A stretch of DNA of 64,000 nt from Ahaetulla prasina (GCF_028640845.1 NC_080542.1:129974580-130038579), one strand, 5' to 3'; positions 31,186 to 44,354 are shown, counted from the first letter of the stretch. Notes: generated by a model from the letters alone, not told the origin. Made by a program: numbers and translations.

Positions 31186-32660
31186 AAATAATAAATTAAA
31201 ATAAATTAATAAAATAAGTTAAATAAACCCATGTGAGCCATGTGATTTTATCCAATGGATGCCTCACATAGTCCCCATTGCAGCCCTGCCGATATTTTTT
31301 GAGCCCCTCCTTACCCAGGGTCAGCTTAATAGGGCTCCTGGCAGGCTATCTGTGGATAAAAGTAGAAAAATAATTAGGTTTTGTCACTCTTATCGCCATG
31401 GGGTAATCCTTAACCAACTGCTTTTACCCTGCTTTTTAATCTAGTTCATTCTTCATTCTCCTCCATAGCCTTCTCTGCTGCTCTTCTGTTAATATATATA
31501 GACAATAAAATGTACAATTATTTTATATGTTTTCTCCTCAAATGAATTCTCTAAAGAGTCTACAATTCCCGTTTTAGGGCTGAGAAGTGAGTTTAAAAGG
31601 GGATTTTTTAATGGACATTCCCCCCCCCTCCAATGTTAACACACACATATATTGTGTGTCTTCACACGGGAAAACTTGCCCATACAAAAGAGAATACAAA
31701 AGACAAAACCCGTTCCCTGTACTTCACTTCTGTATCTGGACTCTCAAAGGATCAATGCTCTCTTTCAGGAACAGTGAAAGTTCCTACAAATCTCTTCACT
31801 TTCCTCTTAAATGCTGGCCGTCCTTATTAGCGGAGGCTATAATGCCATTTTAAAAATTGCTTACATTATCCTGTTAATACATTTGGCTATGGAATACATC
31901 CCTGAAATCAAAGCTAGCCTATTTAGAAAGACAGTAATATTAAATTGGATCAGGATTCTGAAGCAGCTTAGAATAGAAATATAATAACTATGCAATGTCA
32001 GGACACATAATAAAAGCCTAGAGGCTGTGTTGTACTTAAGAAGACCAAGGATAGTTAATTTACTGTGCCTAAACACAACACAACAGTCAACAAATTGGAT
32101 TATTATTGGATCCAATATACTCTCATGCGTCTATTCCATAGATAGTATCCACAGGGATTTTTATTAGCTTGGGATGATTTGAGTGAAAACAAATCCATTA
32201 CTTCTTGTGTGATTCCTCATATGGCATCATCTGTAATTAAGCAATAGTGGTACAAACCAGCTGGCTTCTTTACTTAGCATATGGTTGAGAATTACTACCT
32301 GGAGTACACAGTGCTGGCAAAGTGATATATGATGTTATTGCAATGCTTCTGTATTTTCTAATTATCTGCATGTTTGAAGGAGCTGACACAGCAAGGGTGT
32401 TGTTAGCCTTCATTTTCTGAATGAATGCTGATCCCCCCCCCACTGTTTGTTTAAACTGGCATCAATCTTTATTCCAGAAGGTGCTTATCTTTCAGGTGTT
32501 GCTTGAGATAAAGAACAGCATTTTAAGTTCATGCACACACATATATATGCAGTATATAAAACATATACAGTATTCTTAGATATAAGTTGCATCCTGAACA
32601 ACATTCTGATTAATATATGTTGAGGCAAAAACTTCTCTTGCTTTACAATTAAAACAAATC
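31186..32660. other. Non-coding DNA, no gene seen
   Basis: No convincing frame or repeat apart from short C and CA runs (31621-31660, 32432). Confidence 0.5.
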
Positions 32661-33200
32661 TCTAAATTAGAATTATAGGGTTAGAAGGGACCTTAGGGAG
32701 TTACTAATGCAATCCTTTGTTTGCTCAATGCAGGAAATGCCATACTAACCTGAAACACAGCTGTCCAACCTTTGTCTGAAAACCTTTAGTGATGGAACAC
32801 ACCCATGGCTCCATGAGGCAATGCTTAGTAGCTCTCACAGTTTGCAAATTCCTTATTTCATGTATGGATCTTTTTCTGTTAAACTTCCAGCCATTGGTTC
32901 CTGCTTTGGCCTCATGAGAATAAATTCACATCTTCTTACCTGGGACAACCCTTTGAGTATTTGAAGATAGTTATCATGACTTCCTTTAGGCTTTTCTTCT
33001 TTAAGTTAAAATACTTCATTTTTAAAACTGTTCTTCATTTAGCCTCCTTACCATCTTTATTACTTTTCGCTGTACTTTTTCTGGTTCTTTGGCATCCAAG
33101 TTGTCTGGTTCTATGGCAACCAGAACTGGACACATTATTCCAGAGGTGATCTGACCAGTGCATCATAGATAATAATTTCCATGGCATTACACCACTGTTG
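32661..33200 (-). mobile_element. Old CR1 LINE 3' fragment
   Basis: Antisense CR1 words: AGGGTTAGAAGGGACCTTAG at the 3' end, CCTTTGTCTGAAAACC, and GCAACCAGAACTGGACAC, corresponding to the RT C-terminus (FWLPQ-type region). Strongly diverged and without an open frame. Confidence 0.7.
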
Positions 33201-33224
33201 ATTTAGCCCAAGACTGTGATATCT

Positions 33225-33475
33225 CTTTTGATGAATCTGTAGTTTAGCAGGACATATCAACTGCCAACTGACAGCTAACTCCCTCCACAGCCTGGAAGTT
33301 GGATCCTGAACGGGTTCAAGGCTGACTCAGTTTTCCATCCTTCCAAGGCTGGTGAAAGGAGGACCCAGATTGTTGGGAGCAACAGGCTGACATTGTAAAC
33401 CACTTAGAGATGGCTGTAAAACACTGTGGGGCAGAATATAAGTCTAAGTGCAATTGCAATTGCTAAATTATAATT
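33225..33475 (+). mobile_element. SINE-like repeat with L3/L2-type tail
   Basis: The word order TTCCATCCTTCCAAGGCTGG, GGGAGCAACAGGCTGAC, TAAACCACTTAGAGATGGC, TATAAGTCTAAGTGC and AATTGCAATTGC matches a SINE tail common in squamates. The head is degraded. Family name not assigned. Confidence 0.55.
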
Positions 33476-33599
33476 CAGTTTTGATCCTTTGTTTGTATAT
33501 TAGATTTCTATTTTGTCTTTACTTGGTATGACTCAAGTTGGTGAACATAATACTCCTACTTCCAATTTTCTTCATAATAGCAACCTTTTAAAATGGGCT

Positions 33600-33990
33600 G
33601 GGCTAAGAGTCTTTGGTGCTCTCTCAACTTCATGCTTGTTTGGAGATATTTTATTACCCAACTATGTAACATCATCAGAGTGTTAGATTTCTTCCCTGTA
33701 CAGTAGCTTGCCCTGCTACTGTTGGTGGCGATGTGAGTTTTTTTTCTTGTTAATTGATTAGGGCATTGTTTTTTGTTTGTTTGTTTGTCTGGTGTTGAAC
33801 CCGGCTTATCTGGCTATAGGCTGCTAGAGAAGATGTAGTTTTGTTTCCTTCTTAGCTTTTTTATTTTTTCTTGAATGGTGTGTATATGTAGCTTATTGCT
33901 AGGTGTCTATAGATGGCTGGTTTGTCTGAATACCAAGCCTCTAGGAATTCTTTATGTTGTTGGTTTTAGTTTTGTCTAGGATGCTCACAC
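33600..33990 (-). repeat. Old PLE-derived end (hammerhead family 2)
   Basis: It holds reverse-complement family 2 words including GGTGCTCTCTCAAC, a motif remnant at about 33650-33690 (CTGATGATGTTAC intact, GAAACGTC lost), and the downstream segment with GGTGTTGAACCCGGC. Confidence 0.5.
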
Positions 33991-34513
33991 TTTCCCAGTG
34001 GAAATTATGGTTTGGTCTGCCCGTGCATTGTGAGATTGTGGTTGGCTCAAAGGAACCCAGCTGCCCTAAACTATTATGCCAAACAAGCTCTATTTTTTGG
34101 TTCATTGAATGTTTTTGTACAATGTGATAACCCTAGTATAAGATAATGTCCTCTATAATGAAGCTTATTTTAAAAAAGGAATATTTACCTTGTATATATT
34201 TGGAAATGTCACACTTCTTACACTGTTGTACTTGCAGAAATGGAGTCTAGGCATTCCTTAAGACTTCAGTCTTCACAGAGTTCTATCTGGAAGAGTTGAA
34301 TCTAGTAGCATTGCCCCAGTTTTCATATTTTTTCCCCAAAAATGGTTGCGCATCTCCCATCTCAAATTATGTGTTTCATACCCACAGATGACCACAAAAC
34401 AGGCAACCTATTAAACAGGTATTTAAAATATGCATTAGAACTATTACATGATGCATGTTGCAAGAGGAATTTTAATAGTAGATACTGTGCAAATGATGTA
34501 TAGATAAACAGAC
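33991..34513. other. Non-coding DNA, no gene seen
   Basis: No supportable gene or repeat. Confidence 0.45.
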
Positions 34514-34521
34514 ATGCAAGT

Positions 34522-34696
34522 CAGGGGCGGGTTTCAAAATCCGTTGCTACCGGTTTGCTCATGGGTGCACGCGCGCGCGCGCAAAACTTCTGCACATGCG
34601 CAGAAGCATCTGGGTGGGTGGGCAGAGCCTCCTGCCGCCGCCGCCACTGCTACCAGTTCACCTGATCCAATGCAAACCGGTAGCAACCCACCATTG
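34522..34696. mobile_element. hAT-type MITE with perfect 8-bp duplication
   Basis: The 175-base element begins CAGGGGCGGGTTTC and ends ACCCACCATTG, and has TGCTACCGG/CCGGTAGCA inner inverted repeats. ATGCAAGT flanks both sides exactly (34514-34521, 34697-34704). It holds a (CG)n-rich core near 34570. A related element is at 49882-50064. Confidence 0.9.
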
Positions 34697-35035
34697 ATGC
34701 AAGTGATAGGAATTGAAATAGACAAATACACTTTTTTTTCCATCTGCAGCTATGTCCTGATCATACAACTTTATAATGAAAAGAATGTACCACGCTCAGA
34801 ATTTTTTTTTTTTTTTGCTCAGATTTTAAGGATGTTCTTTTAAAAAAATAAAGCAGTGTGTTCTGTTCAGTTTCAGGTTTTTTAATTTCCTATTCAACTA
34901 TTAATATGGTCTAATTCTGCCCAGATGAGGTCAACTGTGATCAACTTACCATCTTCTGTGAAAGGTATGAATGAAAGCTATATAATGGTTAGATTATCTG
35001 AGTGCATATTTTACAGGATGGTAGTGAAGCTACTG

Positions 35036-35185
35036 AGTAAGAGCACATATTCCAGAGTTATATCTAGTGGCACTGATGATGTTACCTAGCCAGGTGATGA
35101 AACGTCTGCAAGAAAACAACCAAGCTTAGAGAGCACCAAGGACCCACAGTTCAGCTCTGAACTACAGATACTCTCTTTTATTTGA
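35036..35185 (+). repeat. Old PLE-derived end (hammerhead family 2), best copy
   Basis: A plus-strand unit: stem-I side, hammerhead-like core, then AAGAAAACAACCAAGC, AGAGAGCACCAAGGACCC and a short TCTGAACTACAGATACTCTC. The upstream part is diverged. Confidence 0.65.
35073..35106 (+). ncRNA. Hammerhead-like motif, family 2 (core intact)
   Basis: GCA precedes CTGATGA; then T; GTTACCT, loop AGCC, AGGTGAT (seven pairs including two G-U); then GAAACGTC followed by TGC. GCA and TGC form a three-pair stem I. Both conserved blocks are intact. As in family 1, one extra base sits before stem II and stem III is only ACGT. Confidence 0.68.
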
Positions 35186-37346
35186 GTATCTAGGGCTTCA
35201 TGCAAGAGCCTTTTCTAATATATGTCCACAGAGCACTGAAATATTTTCCCACGTTGCTCCTGTTACCTACAGGAAAAATGGTACTAGATGCATTATACTT
35301 TCTTGCTTTCAGACAAAGCAATGTATCATTTATCTGAACATTCTACCCCATTGAGTTTGGACATAATGAATGCCCCCCCCCACTTCGATTATGTTGTTAA
35401 AACTGATCAGGTCCACATGGTAATTCAGCCGGACAATTTTTCACCCTTTTTTGTTTAGGACGCCTCAAAATAATGTAGAAAGATCAATTTCACACCCTTG
35501 GTGATTCACCATCACCTAGCCTGAAGCTCCCAGGTAGGTTGATTATTTTAATTTTTAAAATATAATTTATGGCTACAAAAAAAATCTTGCCCACTTTCCT
35601 TTAAGCTCTGCACTTGCATACAAGAATGCACTTACAAGAATGTAAGCAGACTACAATGATAAGCAGGAGAACTCACTGATGTATCTGTGACAGATGCAAG
35701 GTTTTCTCTCTGATGGCTCTCCGAATTAAAACCCCAATTAAAATTAATTCCTGAAAGAGTCTTTCATTCCTTAAGTGGCACTGCTTTGCAAAAGGGGAAG
35801 AGGGGGAAAAAAAACTTCCCCCAACCTTTGGCTGGAATTATTGCAGGATATATTAAGAGTTGGCAAACAATCCAGACAAGTCACTTGTCATGAAGGGTAG
35901 ATGGATTACAATAATACAGAATACTTTAGTAGTAGAATAATATGAAGTTAGCCTTTGTTTATTATTTTCCAAGTGAAAAAAGAAAACGGCAGAGCTGGTG
36001 TGAAGTCCAGATAATTTCCTGCTTTCGTGTTTGACAGGCTTCGATCTATAACACCAACCAGAATCAATACTACTGCCTCTTCTTAAGTTTTCTTCCCAAT
36101 AGAAGGTCAGTGTGTATGTGTGTGTGTGAAATATCTGTAGCATGCATTTCAGGTCTTATTTGGGATTGCCAAGTGATGAGATTTCTATTGACATGCGTTT
36201 CTTTTTATGAGATGCAAAATAGTTCTTTCTATTCACAGGCATAACAGGCTGAGCTGAGGACATATTTCAATCGCTAAGCATCAGATTTCCTGCCTACAGT
36301 AGCTAGAAGACAAATGTTCCGGGTTCTTTTAATAAAGCTGTTTTGACATAGAAGAATTCATGCCATAATACTGGTTTACTGAGGGAGGAGAGAGGCAGGG
36401 AGTGTGAGTGTGTAGGGGGGGTGATGGGAGAGGAAGTAGTACCTCATGGGATACAAGAGCTTGAAAAGTTCCACCTGCCTGATTTTCACGATAATTGATA
36501 ACTTCCTAATTTATCCAGTTTCCTCTTTCCTGTCCTGTGGTTGCAGTGAACCTGCTTGGCTATGGCTTTTCCCATTCAATTTGTATTAAAATCAACTAGA
36601 ACTCAAACCATAATAGTGTCAGAAATTGGCAAATACTTTTTTGTGGGAGAGTCCTCTGGAGAACGCAAATCTGTTGGCTAGTGTGAGGTATTATAATTGT
36701 AATAGAATATAATTACAGGGATGGGCTAATTGAATACTATCAGGATAAGAGTCTGGGGCCATGTAGTGTGTGTACCTGTGTGAAAGAAAGGCAAAAAGAA
36801 ATGATCTCAGATTAGCTACCTTTAGACAAGCAACAAGCAGAGTTACAGACAAAGAGGGCGCGCACAGGAAATTCTTAATTTTCTATCTACACCCCACCGC
36901 CCCCTTGTGGTCAAATGGTCATGACATGCTGAACAGACAGTGCCATCCGATTTACAGGTCTAATAAAACTTAGAATATTTTAAAACAAAATTCTTTTGAA
37001 CATACCAATGCAGCAATAAAAGCCTCAGAAGGGTCTTAATTAGTTTTAGCAGCTACCTGTGGAGGGCTGTGTTTGCCAAAGAAAAGTAGGTTAAATTTCA
37101 TTTAGAATCCATTATTTCAAGCTTCAAATTTAGAGATTGGCAAATCTTTAGTTTAGGTGAAGCCCCACCCCACCCCCCCCACCCCCAAAAAAAATTTCAT
37201 GAAGCAATATGACTGCCAACCTCCTTCATTTCTATAAGCAGATGTGGCTATTTTGTTCCACTTTTTCTCCCTAAGTTATCTCTTTCACAGCTTTCCCTAG
37301 CATTTCCAGGTGCCAGAATGGCCTTCTGCAAAATATTTATGCCCAA
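35186..37346. other. Non-coding DNA, no gene seen
   Basis: Ordinary sequence with a short (GT)n at 36110-36128. No frame has a family signature. Confidence 0.5.
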
Positions 37347-37768
37347 CAACTAGTCCCCATTTAATGATCACTCTGTTCAGCAACCATTCAAAGTTACAAC
37401 AGAACTGATAAACTTAACTACTGGTTCTTGCACTTATGACCATTGCAGGATTCCTGTGGTCACGTGATCAAAATTCAGATATTTTACAACCAGTGAGTGT
37501 TTATGTGAGTGTCACAAGGCCCTGGAGTTACACAGCCACCATTTGCACACTTCACAAGTGGATTTTAATGAGCAGAGTCAATGAAGAAGCCTGCAGAAAA
37601 ATTACAAGTTATGTAATGTCCCACTTCATGACTATGGGTGAGTCACTTAACGGCAGTGAAGGTGAAGGGGTAAGTCTGTTGCAGACACATGATGTCTCAC
37701 TTAACAATCACATCACATAGCTACACAGTTGCCGGGCCCAACTATGGTCATTAAGTGAGGATTACATC
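37347..37768. mobile_element. TA-flanked non-autonomous DNA transposon (old)
   Basis: The ends TAGTCCCCATTTAATGA and TCATTAAGTGAGGATTACA are imperfect inverted repeats. The body contains GGTCACGTGATCAAAATTC and CACTTAACAATC, shared with the element at 59106-59477. Superfamily is uncertain; TA flanks suggest Tc1/mariner. Confidence 0.6.
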
Positions 37769-37904
37769 TACGTGTATCATCTGCCCAGAAGCCATCCTAA
37801 CTTTCACAAGTGTTAGAAAAGCATATGCAAAATAGGGAAGAGACAAAGAGCAGGCAGTGAGTGAAGCAAATCACCATCTCTTTGTCTTGACCAACAGAAT
37901 AGGG

Positions 37905-38405
37905 CAGGGGTAGTCAACCTTTTTATACCTACCACCCACTTTTGTATCTCTGTTAGTAGTAAAATTTTCTAACCGCCCACCAGTTCCACAGTAATGTGCT
38001 GTGTATCGTTGTCTGCGCATGCCTCTCGCCCATCGTGGATTGGGTTGGGGGGGCACCAGCTACCAGCTCTGCTTGTCTGTTACAGCTGGGTGGTTTGGGG
38101 GGGAGATGCGCAAGCTATTCTGGGATGAGGAACTTTTGTTTGCGGTCGCCATTTAGATTCACTTATGTAACGTAAACTTATGCGCGGGCGATACAAATAG
38201 TATATTTTCAGAAATTTAAATTGTCACGGGGAATTTTATGAAAACCTAATGAAAATGTTTTTAAATAATGCTATGAATTTTTTTAAAAAAGTCAATTAAA
38301 TTAAAAAAAAGGAAAGTGCTTCAATATCGGACAAAACCCCTACTGCCCACCAAGAAAGCTGGAACGCCCACTAGTAGGCGATAGGGACCAGATTGACTAC
38401 CACTG
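37905..38405. mobile_element. hAT-type non-autonomous element with perfect 8-bp duplication
   Basis: Begins CAGGGGTAGTCAACCT and ends GATTGACTACCACTG as inverted repeats. GAATAGGG flanks both sides (37897-37904, 38406-38413). The 501-base body has no open frame of note. Confidence 0.9.
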
Positions 38406-38413
38406 GAATAGGG

Positions 38414-40059
38414 TTTCTTCCTCAGCACATAGTCTTCACTGGGGCAAATGTAAGTCATTTAGGCAGGACTGCTATGTCCAGAAATACTATAGACAGTAAC
38501 AAGTAAAGAGACAAAGAGAGAGAGAGAGAGAATCTTTCCCAGAGGATAATATTTCTCTTTGTGGTGCCCATATTTATAACAGCTTAAAATGCTCTCAGTC
38601 TTTGAGGGACAAATAAGCAGGATTGGCTCAAGACATTTTGTTGCCTGAAAGGACAGGCTGGCACTCCCATTCACATATAAAAATTGCTGGTTGAATTTTC
38701 TTCATTTATGGATTATAGATCAAGGGTGCCAGACAGCCTACCTACCAGCTCAGAAAGAACAAGAAGAGAAAATAATAGGAAAGTTTTGGGGTACAAACTG
38801 GTAACCAGTACTGATGTCTCTGAAGAATGACTGGGCTAGATCTACAAAGAAAATACTGAAATAGCTGCAACTTAGCTACATAGGCATGAGGCAACGTTTG
38901 GAGCACAACATTTTTAGATGAGTCGACCGCTAAAACAAGCTGTTTTAAATCTTATCATATGTCTGTAATGGAACACCATTCTTAAAGTTTGAGGTAACTG
39001 ACAAGACACTTCATACACGGAAATGTTGCAACTGAGGTAAATTTCATCTGATCGTTGCCAGCAGGGGAGTGCAGCTATTTTATTTCTAAAAGGAAAGCTA
39101 TGGAAGAACTTTACAGAGACTGGATGTCTTGCTTGAAAATAATCTTTCTGAATTAAAGACTTCACACTCTCACATTTTCTCTCTGATCTAAATACACGTG
39201 GATCATCCCTTAAATGCATTTAATTGTGTTTCAGGCAACATATATTTCTGCTGAGGACAATCACATTTTAGGACAAGCAATGAGTCATTGAACAATGTGA
39301 AAGGCCTGAAATCTTTTACACTTAGGGGAAAAAAAGTTAGCCTGTTGATAGGGTGGCTCTGAGTGCTGCATTTTAATTTTAACTTTAACCTATGAGGAAG
39401 CCCTTTCTTTCAGGCAATCTTCAATCCGTCCTCTTTTTAATACAAAAGTATCAGTGAATGCCTCTATTAAATGGAGATGATGAGATAAAACTCATAATGG
39501 AGAGACAGCACATTCAAGGTAACAGTGTTTCATTATCATATACTAAATTAATGTAGCATTAAGAATTATCAAGATCATTAGAATCATAGCTCATATCACT
39601 GATTAATAGACTGCAAAATATTACTTTGTAAAACAAAGCTGCTTTTCTCTTTTTACATTTTATTGCAGGAGAAAAATGGCACAGCTGATCAGATACAATT
39701 GGCGTTTGAGGTGTGCAGTTCACAATGTGGCAGCAGACATTTTAAAGGGGAGAACTTATTTATCCCCAATGAATTTATTGCCCACAACAATCAAAATTTT
39801 GGGTTCTGACCAAACAGCAGAAGGTTCTGTGGGCTGAAAAAGGGCAGTTTTGCATTCCGGATTTGAATCATAACCTGTTGAGTAACACAAAATAGTTAAA
39901 GTGTAAAGCTTAACCTTTTTTATGCCTGCTACCTTTGTATGACTGTAATAAAAATGATAGCTATGAATGTTGGTGCACTACTTTACAAATCTTCACTCAA
40001 GCTCTGCTCTTATAACATGTTAGAAAAAAATCAAATACCAACATAATGGGGGAACCCAG
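38414..40059. other. Non-coding DNA, no gene seen
   Basis: Ordinary sequence. A (GA)n stretch lies at 38510-38531. Confidence 0.5.
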
Positions 40060-41150
40060 CCATATTGAAGAGAGGCAGGTAGTTATCAACTTTAACTGGA
40101 ATTAGTCCCAGGTGAAGGCTGCACCAAGCCTTCCAATATTAACTCTCTAACCCAGTCCAGAAGCATACAATAATTAATGTATTGAAGATTGTGGAATGAT
40201 CCACTCCATCAGTGGATGGAGAACCCAATCCTGACTACAACATGACCAATCCATAATCAGTATCTGTGCCGTATTAATACTATATCCCAGTCTGAAGTCA
40301 AAGGGGATCCAGATAATTGTTTTCCTTCAGAGTCCTCCAAAGTTGTAGCCAACCATTTTAGAGTCCTCTAAAATACTCTAAAGTTGCAGCCAACCACTTT
40401 CTCAACAATGTTTCTTAGAAAAAACAAATTTGGAGATGTGTTGGAAATTTTCCAGTGATACAGTGGCCCATCCTATCTTGAGGATAGGATGGGCCACCAC
40501 CTTCTTAATCACAACCTCTTCACTAACTACTGTTTACCATAATTAAGAGATGAATGCACCACCATTTAGTCACAGCCAAGTGGGTCTTCTTAGCCAACCA
40601 TGAAGAACATGGATCTAATAAACAAGTGTTGTTTATTAGATTACCTCCCGAGGACCAACAGGCTAAAATTCTTTCCAAATAATTATGACAGACCATATCT
40701 CAGCTGGCTTAACAGGATCTTCAACAGATGCATTGACTAGACCTCACAATAGCCTTCAGATTATCCTCTGACCCATCTTCCCTAAGTGGGACCAGATAAC
40801 TTTAAATAGGATTATAGATAGCAATCAGCAAATGCAGGAAAACAGAGAAGCTTGGTTTATCCATTTTAATAAAGGTTGTTACATCTGTTTGCTCAAATTC
40901 ATTATTTTTCTTTCTCCATCAGTGATTCATTTCTTCTGTTGTTGCATCTTCCAAAATTCCTTCAGGATCCATGGACAGATAGAGAGACCATGCTGTCATA
41001 ATCCAATCCAAAGCTGAAATCACCTTGCCATTTCTGGAGTTAAAGGCTCAGTTGAACCATCTATCAGATCCTCAGTAACTTCCCTAAGCATCTTATGAAG
41101 CCCAATAGGGTCTTCAGGCAGTCAGACAAAAGACAAGAAATACAAGATAT
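40060..41150 (-). mobile_element. Old L3-like LINE fragment
   Basis: Antisense words follow L3 order: AGGCTGCACCAAGCCTTC, ATTGAAGATTGTGGAATGA, GGGGATCCAGATAATTGTTT, and CTTCAGAGTCCTCCAAAG, then the pre-RT linker. No frame survives. Assignment by word order from memory of L3, so moderate. Confidence 0.5.
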
Positions 41151-41314
41151 ATGTCAGCCTTGTGAGGCAGACCAGATACAAAACATGACCTGATGAGCTA
41201 GTTGTATTTTATTGTAAAACTGCATTGACAGAATTTTACAAATCTGAAAGCACAAATCTTCCAATTTCTCCTTCAGAGCTCGAGAAACTAAGTAGAATAT
41301 CTTCTGAGCCTCTT

Positions 41315-41805
41315 TGTTCTGTCCCCCTCGCCTCAGTCCAAGCAATGACTTAATTATCAGCTCTGGCAGCAAACTAGCGAGCATCTGCCAAGTGTCTCTG
41401 TTATCTCTCTTGATGAGTCAACCAGGAACAAACAGTACTTCAGCTCTAGTTAAGCAGTTGATTTGCATGCTACGAAGAGGTATAGCAGCCCTTGCTGCTT
41501 TTAAATCCTGTGGGGTGTGGCTCCATGACTCAGCACTTCCTAGGCTTGCCCCACCCCTGCTTCTGTTATTCCCGCCTCTCCTGCCTACGAAAGCTAGGAT
41601 CCAGCCAGGCCTGATTGCCATCAGCCAGGTCTGGAGGTGTGGCCGGGGGGGAGGAAGAGTTATCTCCTCCACCTGGCCTGCCTATTGATCCTGGAGCTGA
41701 GCCAGGGAAGCTGGTTCTCCCGAGGTAAGTCCTGATGGTCCTTCCCCCTCACTTTCTAAGTCACTTTCTGGCAGGGGGCCTGGCTCAGGGGGCGCAGACA
41801 CAACA
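41315..41805 (-). mobile_element. Solo LTR 2 with 5-bp target duplication
   Basis: Begins TGTTCTGTCCC and ends CAGACACAACA. CTCTT flanks both sides (41310-41314, 41806-41810). It shares GGGGTGTGG, CCATGACTCAGCACT and the terminal ACACAACA with solo LTR 1. TTTAAA near 41500 is in the TATA position. Confidence 0.88.
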
Positions 41806-41810
41806 CTCTT

Positions 41811-43965
41811 GTCCTTCTTGTTCCCAGACTTGTGATTGTTGTATCTCCTATTTGATCATTCTCTTGACAATGTGTCTGCCCAGTCTCTCAAGGTCATTCC
41901 CACATACATTACAGATACTCACCTTCCTGGTATCTCAGACCATGGATGACTTGGGTCCGGTCCATGGTGTCCATGGTAGCAATGAACTGCTAAAATCAGA
42001 ACTGTAACAGCAATTTCATTTGTTCCTTGAAGCCCAACTTCACAAAAGGGATTAACATTCATTTCTCTGTGTTAACAGTATATCTGAAAGTCTTTCTTGG
42101 AAGACAACAGCCACCCCTATCCTTAAAAAAACTCTTGTCAATTTTATAATATCACTTTTTAATACCATCACCTACAAAAAATGAGTTGCCTATTAAAGTA
42201 TCAATGCCCCTTGCAGGACCTTAACCTTGTATTTTATTTTTTTTAAGAATGGACCACAGCTTGGTTAGAAATAATTTAGTTCAGCTCTGCAACATTGCCA
42301 ACATTGTGGGAACAGAGAAATCTGGAGTTGCTTTCAAATTGACAGATTTTTTTTTCTGGAATTGTTCCAAGTGGAATATTAGTTATTAAGCCAAGGAATG
42401 TAAACTTAAAGAAAATGCATGCAAGTATATTTTCTGATACAGAATAGACTGCTGATTCTCCAAAATTCCACCTTTTACATTCTGTGATTTTATATGGTGA
42501 ATTCTTTGATTGAGCAGAAAATAAAATTAGAAGATCTCAAAGGTCATATCTATGATATAATCTTCTTCAACTCAAGTTCAAATTATGATGATCTCATAAA
42601 CACATCCAGGTAGTTTTCATGGCAACAGTACAACAATATTTTTCTTCTGGTATGTTGTTGTATATTGGATGCAACCTACAATCTCTTATAGAAATTTCTT
42701 CATATTCTTTTCTATGCAAAAATATACATATAGTTTTAATCGTTAATTAATTATCAGGTAACATGATAGTCAAAAGAGGAGAGCTTTTCCTAGTTTAAGA
42801 ATTGAATTAATTAAAACCTGTTCTTTCACCATTTTTATTTTATTTTGGCACTGTAAATTTGCAAAATGCAATTGTAAGAGAAAAAAGCACATTTCCCAGA
42901 AGAGAGCATTGCTCTTGCAGGAATATTGCATTAGGCTAACTTTTTGCAACTAGAAAATACAGTTCTACAACCAGCCCAACACTCCTAAGTATATCAGTTC
43001 TCATTTTTGTTGATTCTTCTGTTGCTGGGTCATACTTCTCATTTATTAGGAGCTAAAAATATAACCTCATTTCTTGTCACCTGGAAAAATCTGTGCTGCT
43101 CAATTTTGTTAGTGAGAGGTGATTATAAATACGCCAAGTTCACCACAGGTAATACTATTTTACTTGCATTATCTCAACAGTTCAGCCCTTTAAAAATTCA
43201 GCAAGGGAGAAAAATCGGGTTAAAAGCAGCTCTGAACTGAAGCTTATTGGAAAAGGTTAACTGCCAGTGATTACTGCTCCTGCTGTCATATTACTGAATT
43301 GTACTATGTAATACACAGGTGCCAAATCCATTCTTTTGACAATAGAAGCAGAGAGTTGGCTAGAGTATAAAATTAAATTTAAAAATAAAATAAAATAAAT
43401 TTAGAATATAAAAGTATCACAATGTAACATATATTTAAAAAATGATACATATCAGATTTTTGATTACTTATGCATGATTTCTATGGTTTTCCCCCAACAT
43501 TTTACCTAAATAATCTAAGAACAATTTGGAACTATAGGATAAAATTGAATAGAACCACTGAAACAGGAAGGAAGAGTTATTGGGAAGGAGAGGGCAGGAT
43601 GGTTAACAAAAGAAATGGCATGTACTCTGAATTAGATTAAAGTCTGGATTGCTTTGCAGAATATATAACCCCAGCAAAAAAAGCGACTTTGAAGAGTAGA
43701 TGCTGCCCAGCTGTGTTGAGAACAGTCTGATCATATTTCACAAAGACTAACGTGGAATGTTGAAACTGGGGGATTTTCTTTATGGAATGAAACAAACAAG
43801 TAACACTCGGTGTTCAATTAAGTTAGACGCCAACTTTGACTTAGACATTTTTTCCCCCCTTATTTCAGATTTTTCCAAACTTTTCTCAGCAAAGATTCCC
43901 TAGTGAATGTCAAGTGACATAGAGATTCCTTCTTTGTTTCTACATTATCTTCGACATCTAGTGAC
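41811..43965. other. Non-coding DNA, no gene seen
   Basis: Ordinary AT-rich sequence with small A-rich runs. No supportable gene. Confidence 0.5.
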
Positions 43966-44354
43966 AAAGAGACTAGAATAGAATTTTTTATTGGCCAAGT
44001 GTGATTGGACATGCAAGGAATTTGTCTTGGTGCATATGTTCTTAGTGTACATAAAAGAAAAGATACCTTCATCAAGAATCAAAAGGTACAACACTTAATG
44101 ATAGTCATAGGGAACAAATAAGCAATCAGGAAACAATATCAATATAAATCGTAAGGATACAAGCAACAAAGTTACAGTCATACAGTCATAAGTGGAAGGA
44201 GATGAGTGATGGGAATGATGAGAAGATTAATAGTAGTGCAGACTTAGTAAATAGTTTGACAGCGTTAAGGTAATTATTTCTTTAGCAGAGTGATGGAGTT
44301 CAGGGAAAAACTGTTCTTGTGTCTAATTGTTTTGGTGTGCAGTGCTCTATAGCA

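Noticed and set aside
41314..41688. A 124-codon plus-strand frame in solo LTR 2
   Set aside because: It begins at the LTR edge, runs antisense to the inferred LTR direction and has no domain.
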